A stretch of DNA of 5,764 nucleotides from an uncultured Pseudomonadaceae bacterium. Its GTDB lineage: Bacteria > Pseudomonadota > Gammaproteobacteria > Pseudomonadales > Pseudomonadaceae. The stretch lies in assembly GCA_947630465.1 (NCBI GenBank), contig CANRHT010000118.1, positions 1-5,764 on the forward strand, written 5' to 3'. Below are positions 1-5,764 of this stretch, piece by piece. The notes below the pieces were generated by a model. That model did no database searches, was not told the origin of the DNA, and saw only the letters and a program-made list of their open reading frames with translations. Within the stretch, counting starts at the first letter, position 1. Each line of letters opens with the position of its first letter. A program made the position numbers and the translations under genes.

Positions 1-16
1 TGGCTGGCTTAGTCAA
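1..16 (-). CDS. carA: Carbamoyl-phosphate synthase small subunit, N-terminal five codons only
   Basis: Only the start of this gene is in the window; it continues beyond the left edge. Read on the minus strand, the codons are TTG ACT AAG CCA GCC, giving (M)TKPA, which matches the N-terminus of Pseudomonas CarA as I remember it. The start is supported by a strong Shine-Dalgarno GGGAGGT at 21-27, with GGAGG five bases from the TTG. CarA is the glutamine amidotransferase subunit that feeds ammonia to CarB for carbamoyl phosphate, the shared precursor of arginine and pyrimidines. The position directly downstream of dapB on the same strand is the expected one in Pseudomonas. The identification rests on five codons, the RBS and synteny, so it is an inference, though a good one. 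The TTG start is unusual and would tend to lower translation. Confidence 0.8.
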
Positions 17-32
17 GAAGACCTCCCGTAAT

Positions 33-92
33 TTAGACTGGTATGCACACATTTTTTTCGCAAAAAAGCGGAATGACGTAGGTTGACATCAT
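33..92 (-). CDS. Possible short leader ORF upstream of carA (18-19 codons)
   Basis: On the minus strand an ORF reads MMSTYVIPLFCEKNVCIPV and stops with TAA, ending 16 bases before the carA TTG. It begins with two adjacent ATGs (90-92 and 87-89), both inside the 5' arm of the terminator hairpin, and runs through the loop, the 3' arm and the U-tract. A weak purine-rich stretch (AAGCGGA) lies just upstream, about six bases from the second ATG. A short ORF translated through a terminator recalls the pyrBI-type leader of enteric bacteria, where coupling between ribosome and polymerase decides termination. There is no homology evidence, and an ORF this short can occur by chance. Treat it as a hypothesis. 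Confidence 0.25.
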   Translation of the reverse strand: MMSTYVIPLFCEKNVCIPV

Positions 93-99
93 TCCGCTT
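62..99 (-). terminator. Rho-independent terminator between dapB and carA, possible carA leader attenuator
   Basis: On the minus strand, AAGCGGAATGA (89-99) pairs perfectly with TCATTCCGCTT (66-76) over 11 bp. The loop region can be shortened by a further GT/AC pair beyond one mismatch. The 3' arm runs directly into a tract of six T (62-67). This is a canonical intrinsic terminator for leftward transcription; on the plus strand the stem is not followed by a T-run. It could simply end the dapB transcript. However, only about 34 bases separate the U-tract from the carA Shine-Dalgarno, too few for a carA promoter and start site, so carA transcription probably passes through it. Confidence 0.85.
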
Positions 100-122
100 A
101 TTATGAATTCATCTGGGCGCAC

Positions 123-142
123 TTTTAGTGGATACACTAAAA
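123..142. repeat. Perfect 8-bp inverted repeat in the dapB-carA spacer, possible operator
   Basis: TTTTAGTG at 123-130 and its exact complement CACTAAAA at 135-142 are separated by four bases (GATA). The symmetry is operator-like, and the site would overlap the start point of the candidate TACAAT promoter. As RNA it could form a weak hairpin, but it has no U-tract in the leftward transcript. I do not recognise it as a known ArgR site, whose Pseudomonas half-sites are TGTCGC-like. Confidence 0.4.
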
Positions 143-146
143 ACAG

Positions 147-152
147 ATTGTA
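147..152 (-). promoter_or_regulatory. Candidate -10 element for carA (TACAAT)
   Basis: The minus strand reads TACAAT, one mismatch from the sigma-70 -10 consensus, 34 bases past the dapB stop. Initiation would fall near base 140, giving carA a leader of roughly 125 bases that contains the terminator. The sequence 16-18 bases upstream (around TTTCGG) is a poor -35 match, and no extended -10 TG is present, so this would be weak or activator-dependent. A second candidate, CATAAT at 100-105, also lacks a good -35. The call is tentative. Confidence 0.25.
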
Positions 153-154
153 CT

Positions 155-171
155 GGTTTTTTTAAAAAACC
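155..171. repeat. AT-rich palindrome just downstream of dapB
   Basis: The plus strand reads GGTTTTTTTAAAAAACC, a 17-base palindrome around one central T, starting 18 bases past the dapB stop codon. In RNA it would give a weak stem of mostly A-U pairs with no good loop, so it is a poor terminator. In DNA, adjacent T- and A-tracts may bend or melt easily. Its role is unknown; it falls in the spacer of the candidate carA promoter. Confidence 0.35.
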
Positions 172-188
172 GAAAGCAAACAAACCAA

Positions 189-2179
<1,991 letters not shown>

Positions 2180-2214
2180 AAGTTGTTAACTCCGGATTTG
2201 CTACCTGCCAGACA

Positions 2215-2244
2215 CACCAACGCGGGAACTCGTCCCGCGTGGTG
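2215..2244 (-). repeat. Strong GC-rich stem-loop between dnaK and dnaJ
   Basis: CACC plus ACGCGGGA (2215-2227, with one bulged A) pairs with TCCCGCGTGGTG (2233-2244) around a five-base loop, giving 12 base pairs. In the leftward transcript it sits between the dnaK stop and the dnaJ ribosome-binding site. It is not followed by a T-tract on either strand, so it is not a standard intrinsic terminator. Likely roles by inference are protecting the 3' end of dnaK mRNA, or partly blocking passage so that DnaJ is made at a lower level than DnaK. A minor GCGC-TAAA-GCGC hairpin lies nearby at 2259-2270. Confidence 0.65.
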
Positions 2245-2292
2245 AATCATGACCGCATGCGCTAAAGCGCTGCAGGGCTTAGATTAAAAGGA

Positions 2293-4212
2293 TTACTTAG
2301 TCTCAGTATCCTTAACCTCTTCAAACTCAGCATCAACCACGTCATCAGCATTTTCTTCGCCAGCGCTATCAGCACCACCGTCAGCTTGCTGCGCTTGTTC
2401 TGCATGCATTTTCTGCGCAAGCGATGCGCTTACTTCAGATAAGGCTGCAACTTTAGCATCGATCTCAGCTTTATCATCGCCTTTAACTGCGACTTCAAGC
2501 TCAGCAACAGCGGCTTCGATGGCTGTTTTCTCTTCTTCGCTGGCTTTGTCGCCGGCTTCAGTCAGCATTTTGCGCGTAGCGTGTACCAACTGGTCACCTT
2601 GGTTACGTGCAGTGGCGAGTTCTTCAAACTTACGGTCTTCGTCAGCATGAGCTTCCGCATCGCGAATCATCTGCTCAACTTCTTCATCACTTAAGCCAGA
2701 GTTGGCTTTAATGACGATGGACTGCTCCTTACCAGTGGCCTTATCTTTAGCTGACACATTGAGGATACCGTTGGCATCAATATCAAAGGTCACTTCAATT
2801 TGTGGCATGCCACGTGGTGCAGGTGGAATGTCAGACAAGTCAAAACGACCCAGCGACTTATTCACTGCCGCTTGCTTGCGCTCACCTTGCAGAACGTGAA
2901 TCGTTACAGCATTTTGGTTGTCATCAGCGGTTGAGAACACTTGTGATTTCTTAGTTGGAATCGTGGTGTTTTTCTCAATCAATGCCGTCATGATGCCGCC
3001 CATGGTTTCAATACCAAGGGTTAGCGGGCTCACGTCGAGCAACAGAACGTCTTTTACATCACCCGACAATACCGCGCCCTGAATCGCTGCACCCATGGCA
3101 ACAGCTTCATCGGGGTTCACATCACGACGCGCTTCTTTCTTGAAGAAATCAGCTACAGTTTTCTGCACTAAAGGCATACGTGTTTGACCACCGACCAAGA
3201 TCACATCATTGATCGCGCCAACTTCGATACCCGCATCTTGCAAAGCCACACGGCATGGCTCAAGCGTGCGCTGCACTAAATCAGCCACCAGACCTTCAAG
3301 CTTGGCGCGTGTAATAACAATGTTCAGGTGCTTAGGACCGCTGGCATCAGCCGTGATGTACGGCAAGTTAACATCGGTTTGCTGCGCTGAAGACAACTCA
3401 ATCTTAGCTTTTTCTGCAGCTTCTTTAAGGCGCTGCAGCGCTAAAGGATCATTCTTCAGATCAAAACCGCTGTCTTTCTTAAACTGATCAACTAAGTCGT
3501 TGATTAACAGGTTATCGAAGTCTTCACCACCTAAGAAAGTGTCACCGTTAGTCGCCAACACTTCAAACTGGTGCTCGCCATCAACTTCAGCAATTTCAAT
3601 CACTGACACGTCAAAGGTACCGCCACCTAAGTCATAAACGATGACAGTGTGGTCGCCTTTGGCTTTATCCATACCGTAAGCAAGGGCTGCTGCAGTAGGC
3701 TCGTTAATAATACGTTTAACATCTAGACCAGCAATACGACCGGCATCTTTAGTGGCTTGACGCTGACTGTCGTTAAAGTACGCAGGTACAGTGACTACTG
3801 CTTCAGTAACTGGCTCACCGAGGTAATCCTCAGCGGTTTTTTTCATTTTCTTTAACACTTCCGCAGAGATTTGCGGTGGCGCCATTTTCTCGCCTTTTAC
3901 TTCAACCCAAGCATCACCATTGTCGGCTTTGACAATTTTGTACGGCACCATTTTGATGTCTTTTTGCACAACGGCTTCATCAAAACGACGACCGATTAAA
4001 CGCTTAACCGCATACAGGGTGTTATGTGGGTTAGTCACCGACTGACGCTTAGCCGCTTGGCCGACTAAAATCTCGCCATCATTGGTGTAAGCAATAATTG
4101 AAGGTGTGGTACGACCGCCTTCTGCGTTTTCGATAATTTTAGCAACACCGTTCTCCATAACTGATACGCAAGAGTTGGTGGTACCCAAGTCAATACCGAT
4201 AATTCTACCCAT
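2293..4212 (-). CDS. dnaK: Chaperone protein DnaK (Hsp70)
   Basis: DnaK is the cytosolic ATP-driven chaperone that binds exposed hydrophobic segments; by family knowledge it also restrains sigma-32. The 639-residue product is normal for proteobacteria. The nucleotide-binding domain (about 1-385) opens with [10 protein letters not shown] at 5-14 and carries Lys70, Glu171 (INEPTAAA), Thr199 in DLGGGTFD and Asp201, all at E. coli numbering. The interdomain linker VLLLDVSPL is at 389-397. The substrate domain keeps the arch and pocket residues Met404, Ala429 and Val436. A helical lid follows, then an acidic tail ending [17 protein letters not shown], the conserved bacterial EEVK-type end. The start was placed at MGRIIGID, with AGGAG seven bases upstream; an ATG 24 bases earlier would put this RBS inside the coding region. 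A sigma-32-type promoter 75-100 bases upstream, overlapping the grpE stop, should drive it in addition to grpE readthrough. Confidence 0.99.
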   Translation of the reverse strand: MGRIIGIDLGTTNSCVSVMENGVAKIIENAEGGRTTPSIIAYTNDGEILVGQAAKRQSVTNPHNTLYAVKRLIGRRFDEAVVQKDIKMVPYKIVKADNGDAWVEVKGEKMAPPQISAEVLKKMKKTAEDYLGEPVTEAVVTVPAYFNDSQRQATKDAGRIAGLDVKRIINEPTAAALAYGMDKAKGDHTVIVYDLGGGTFDVSVIEIAEVDGEHQFEVLATNGDTFLGGEDFDNLLINDLVDQFKKDSGFDLKNDPLALQRLKEAAEKAKIELSSAQQTDVNLPYITADASGPKHLNIVITRAKLEGLVADLVQRTLEPCRVALQDAGIEVGAINDVILVGGQTRMPLVQKTVADFFKKEARRDVNPDEAVAMGAAIQGAVLSGDVKDVLLLDVSPLTLGIETMGGIMTALIEKNTTIPTKKSQVFSTADDNQNAVTIHVLQGERKQAAVNKSLGRFDLSDIPPAPRGMPQIEVTFDIDANGILNVSAKDKATGKEQSIVIKANSGLSDEEVEQMIRDAEAHADEDRKFEELATARNQGDQLVHATRKMLTEAGDKASEEEKTAIEAAVAELEVAVKGDDKAEIDAKVAALSEVSASLAQKMHAEQAQQADGGADSAGEENADDVVDAEFEEVKDTETK

Positions 4213-4237
4213 TTTAAATCTCCTAAATTTTTTCATA

Positions 4238-4254
4238 TTCAGCGCAATGCTGAA
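4238..4254 (-). repeat. Small hairpin in the dnaK 5' leader
   Basis: TTCAGC (4238-4243) and GCTGAA (4249-4254) form a perfect 6-bp stem with a five-base loop, about 26 bases upstream of the dnaK ATG and downstream of the predicted heat-shock start. It does not cover the AGGAG Shine-Dalgarno, so it does not look like an RNA thermometer. It may only stabilise the mRNA 5' end. Confidence 0.35.
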
Positions 4255-4286
4255 CTGATACTTAATTGAATAACTTGTTTAACTAG

Positions 4287-4312
4287 ATGGGGCTACTTGC
4301 GTAAATTTCAAG
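4287..4312 (-). promoter_or_regulatory. Sigma-32 (RpoH) heat-shock promoter for dnaK
   Basis: The minus strand has CTTGAA (4307-4312) as -35 and CCCCAT (4287-4292) as -10, separated by exactly 14 bases. The -10 continues as CCCCATCTAG. Both hexamers are exact matches to the sigma-32 consensus known from enteric bacteria and used by Pseudomonas RpoH. The -35 overlaps the end of grpE: its TGA is the grpE stop codon. Transcription should begin near 4280, leaving about 68 bases of leader before dnaK. Spacing and both hexamers match the grpE promoter at 4942-4967, which supports the call. Confidence 0.88.
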
Positions 4313-4886
4313 CCTGCTCATCAATTTTAACCGGTGCTTCACTCGGCGCTTTACTGACAACAACCATCGCTGGGCGCAGTAAACGACCGTTCATGGCATA
4401 ACCACACTGAAACACTTTCAGTACGCTATTGGGTTCTGCATGAATGCTTTCTTCCATCGCCATGGCTTGCTGCTGCTCTGGGTTAAACGGCTCACCCTGT
4501 GGATCTAAACGCTCCACCTGAAAACGCTTAAAGGTATCAAGGAACAACTTATAGGTCAGTTCCATACCTTCACGCATGGGGCGAATTTTCTCATCCGCAG
4601 GATCGCTGACTTCAATGCCGCGCTCAAGGCTATCCACCACTGCTAGCAAGTCTGTAGCAAACTTTTCTAGAGCAAACTTGTGCGCCTTTTCAATGTCTTG
4701 CTCAGCACGGCGACGCACATTTTGCGCATCGGCCGCTGCACGTAACGCATTTTCTTGCGCACTGTGCAGTTGATCTTCTAGCTCAGCGATACGCTGCTGG
4801 GCAGCATCTACTGAGTCTGTTGCTGCAGTTTCATTATCTGTATTTAAGTCAGACGCTTGCTCGTCCAAAGTGTGCTCATCAGTCAT
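4308..4886 (-). CDS. grpE: Nucleotide exchange factor GrpE
   Basis: GrpE is the homodimeric cytosolic factor that opens the DnaK nucleotide cleft to release ADP, and also acts as a thermosensor of the cycle. The 192-residue protein has an acidic, disordered N-terminus (1-28), a long dimerising coiled coil (about 29-80, with the conserved [12 protein letters not shown] at 53-64), a helical segment ([12 protein letters not shown], 102-113) and the C-terminal beta-wing with the signature from FNPEQQQAM (134-142) to [17 protein letters not shown] (162-178). Within the signature, position 139 is Gln where the family pattern as I recall it expects His or Met. The start is MTDEHTL, set by a perfect AAGGAGG ending five bases upstream; an ATG six codons earlier would place that RBS inside the gene. 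It is first in the chaperone cluster, 95 bases before dnaK, with its own heat-shock promoter. Confidence 0.98.
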   Translation of the reverse strand: MTDEHTLDEQASDLNTDNETAATDSVDAAQQRIAELEDQLHSAQENALRAAADAQNVRRRAEQDIEKAHKFALEKFATDLLAVVDSLERGIEVSDPADEKIRPMREGMELTYKLFLDTFKRFQVERLDPQGEPFNPEQQQAMAMEESIHAEPNSVLKVFQCGYAMNGRLLRPAMVVVSKAPSEAPVKIDEQA

Positions 4887-4910
4887 GCCACCCTCCTTCA
4901 ACAAATTGAT

Positions 4911-4927
4911 GCAGGCGAGTCACCTGC
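4911..4927 (-). repeat. Small inverted repeat in the grpE 5' leader
   Basis: GCAGG (4911-4915) and CCTGC (4923-4927) form a 5-bp stem with a seven-base loop in the leader between the predicted heat-shock start and the grpE Shine-Dalgarno. It does not include the AAGGAGG, so it gives no direct evidence of a thermometer. Significance is low. Confidence 0.3.
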
Positions 4928-4941
4928 GCTATGTCTGCTAT

Positions 4942-4967
4942 ATGGGGATCAGTCATTTAACTTCAAG
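4942..4967 (-). promoter_or_regulatory. Sigma-32 (RpoH) heat-shock promoter for grpE
   Basis: The minus strand reads CTTGAA (4962-4967), 14 bases, then CCCCAT (4942-4947), continuing CCCCATATAG. Both hexamers match the sigma-32 consensus exactly. The start would be near 4935, about 49 bases before the grpE ATG. This is the expected heat-shock entry point for grpE-dnaK-dnaJ. Further upstream, TATAAA (minus strand, 4991-4996) could be a -10 for housekeeping expression, but its -35 region is poor. Confidence 0.9.
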
Positions 4968-5092
4968 CGCAGATAATAGGTTTATTTTGCTTTATAGGTG
5001 CTTTAACTCGCGCAACCTGCATTAAAAGGCTTAACACAGCCCACCGCTCATCGTCTTTATCAGGGTTAGATGAAAAAAACTGACATCACCTC

Positions 5093-5122
5093 TTGAAAGC
5101 ACAGCTTATTTCACTGTATAAA
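5093..5122 (+). promoter_or_regulatory. Sigma-70 promoter for recN
   Basis: TTGAAA (5093-5098) and TATAAA (5117-5122) are good -35 and -10 hexamers with an 18-base spacer. Transcription would begin near 5129-5130, leaving about 20 bases before the recN ATG with the GGGAG ribosome-binding site in between. The -10 lies inside the LexA box, as expected of a tightly repressed SOS promoter. Confidence 0.8.
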
Positions 5123-5129
5123 TGAACAG
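5114..5129 (+). promoter_or_regulatory. LexA (SOS) operator of recN
   Basis: CTGTATAAATGAACAG fits the CTG-N10-CAG LexA box of gammaproteobacteria, with CTGT and ACAG symmetric ends and an AT-rich core. It covers the recN -10 hexamer, so LexA binding would block RNA polymerase until RecA-driven cleavage after DNA damage. recN is a classical strongly induced SOS gene. I see one box only; E. coli recN has more than one. Confidence 0.9.
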
Positions 5130-5150
5130 CACACGACGGGAGCTGCAGCC

Positions 5151-5764
5151 ATGTTAATCCATATTTCAGTACAAAATTACGCCATTGTTGATCACCTTGA
5201 CCTTGAACTGCATGAAGGTATGAGCGTTATCACCGGTGAAACCGGCGCTGGCAAATCCATTATGCTCGATGCGCTCAGCTTAACTCTGGGCGCGCGCACT
5301 GATAGCAGCGTGATCCGCCCCGGTGCTGATAAAGCCGATATTCTCAGTAGTTTCGATATTACCCGCATTCCTGAAGCACAAAGCTGGCTGCAAGAGCGTG
5401 ACCTGAACAATGACCTGCAATGTATTTTACGTCGTGTTATTACCCGCGAAGGCCGTTCACGTGCTTATATTAATGGCACACCTTGTCCGCTTGCTGATTT
5501 AAAAAGCTTGGGTGAGTTACTGATTGATATTCACAGCCAACATGAGCACCAATCCTTATTAAAAACCGACACTCATCGCCGTCTGCTTGATGAGTTCGCG
5601 GGTGCTAAAGAACAAGCACGCGCCGTACAAAGCTTGGCACAACGCTGGCGTCATACTCAGCAACAGCTCCAACAGCTGAGCGCCAATGAAGAAGAGCAAC
5701 GCGCACGCCGCCAATTACTCACCTACCAACTGGAAGAACTCGACATTCTAGCGGTGCACGAGGG
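5151..5764 (+). CDS. recN: DNA repair protein RecN, N-terminal part (cut by right edge)
   Basis: RecN is an SMC-like ATPase that acts at DNA double-strand breaks and promotes recombinational repair with RecA. The window holds 204 full codons of a protein that is usually about 550-560 residues, and the frame is open to the edge. The N-terminus, MLIHISVQNYAIVDHLDLELHEG, leads to a Walker A motif GETGAGKS at 29-36. The conserved IDIHSQHEHQ is at 125-134, and from about 150 the sequence becomes rich in Gln, Glu, Leu and Arg, consistent with entry into the coiled coil. The Walker B and signature motifs lie beyond the window. The ATG is preceded by GGGAG with eight bases of spacing. The gene is divergent from grpE and controlled by a LexA box over its promoter. 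Confidence 0.97.
   Translation, partial: MLIHISVQNYAIVDHLDLELHEGMSVITGETGAGKSIMLDALSLTLGARTDSSVIRPGADKADILSSFDITRIPEAQSWLQERDLNNDLQCILRRVITREGRSRAYINGTPCPLADLKSLGELLIDIHSQHEHQSLLKTDTHRRLLDEFAGAKEQARAVQSLAQRWRHTQQQLQQLSANEEEQRARRQLLTYQLEELDILAVHE

Noticed and set aside
53..67. TTTTTT-CGC-AAAAAA mini-hairpin next to the carA terminator
   Set aside because: It is a by-product of the terminator U-tract followed by an A-tract; a weak A-U stem with a three-base loop is unlikely to act alone.
103..112. Perfect palindrome ATGAATTCAT
   Set aside because: Ten bases of symmetry can occur by chance in AT-rich spacer DNA and it has no further context.
4213..4236. N-terminal extension of dnaK by 8 residues
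   Set aside because: It would bury the AGGAG ribosome-binding site in the coding region; DnaK universally begins close to GRIIGIDLG.
4213..4280. RNA thermometer (ROSE or FourU type) in the dnaK leader
   Set aside because: No upstream segment complementary to the AGGAG Shine-Dalgarno was found; the only hairpin leaves it free.
4574..4579. CCCCAT on the minus strand inside grpE as another heat-shock -10
   Set aside because: No CTTGAA-like -35 is found 13-17 bases upstream.
4887..4904. N-terminal extension of grpE by 6 residues
   Set aside because: The extension is the translated AAGGAGG Shine-Dalgarno itself; the downstream ATG is the natural start.
5092..5111. CTTGAA on the plus strand upstream of recN as a heat-shock -35
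   Set aside because: The hexamer 14 bases on is CACTGT, not CCCCAT; the site is better read as the sigma-70 -35 TTGAAA.
5192..5410. Minus-strand 72-codon frame opposite recN
   Set aside because: It lies fully within recN, whose Walker A and other motifs are in the other strand; no independent support.

Overview
This window is a chromosomal housekeeping locus from a gammaproteobacterium, most likely a member of the Pseudomonadaceae with a fairly low GC content (roughly half by eye, not counted). The case rests on gene order (carA, dapB, dnaJ, dnaK and grpE on the minus strand, with recN divergent on the plus strand), which is the order I know from Pseudomonas, and on Pseudomonas-like protein details such as the GrpE C-terminus ending in IDEQA and a CarA that begins (M)TKPA. 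Balanced base composition suggests one of the lower-GC relatives rather than P. aeruginosa; the genus cannot be fixed from the sequence alone.

Layout from left to right. Bases 1-16 are the first five codons of carA (minus strand, TTG start, strong Shine-Dalgarno). Bases 17-188 are the dapB-carA spacer, with a rho-independent terminator pointing at carA, a possible 18-19 residue leader ORF running through it, an 8-bp inverted repeat and an AT-rich palindrome. dapB (lysine/diaminopimelate synthesis) follows at 189-992, dnaJ at 1058-2179, dnaK at 2293-4212 and grpE at 4308-4886, all minus. The divergent spacer 4887-5150 carries a heat-shock promoter for grpE and a LexA-controlled promoter for recN. 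recN begins at 5151 and runs off the right edge.

How the parts work together. GrpE, DnaK and DnaJ are the complete Hsp70 machine: DnaJ delivers substrate and triggers ATP hydrolysis by DnaK, and GrpE releases ADP. Two near-identical sigma-32-type promoters (CTTGAA, 14-base spacer, CCCCAT) sit upstream of grpE and upstream of dnaK; the second overlaps the grpE stop codon. No convincing terminator separates grpE, dnaK, dnaJ and dapB, so dapB may receive heat-shock-driven readthrough. On the other side, recN has a textbook LexA box over its -10, so heat shock and SOS promoters lie back to back. Toward carA, the terminator lies too close to the carA ribosome-binding site for a separate promoter to fit between, which makes it look like a leader attenuator.

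I see no mobile element, CRISPR array, RNA gene, toxin or unknown protein. All proteins belong to well-known families and appear intact apart from the two cut by the window edges. The points worth a second look are regulatory: the carA leader, the twin heat-shock promoters and the intercistronic stem-loops. I do not find evidence of a previously undescribed system here.
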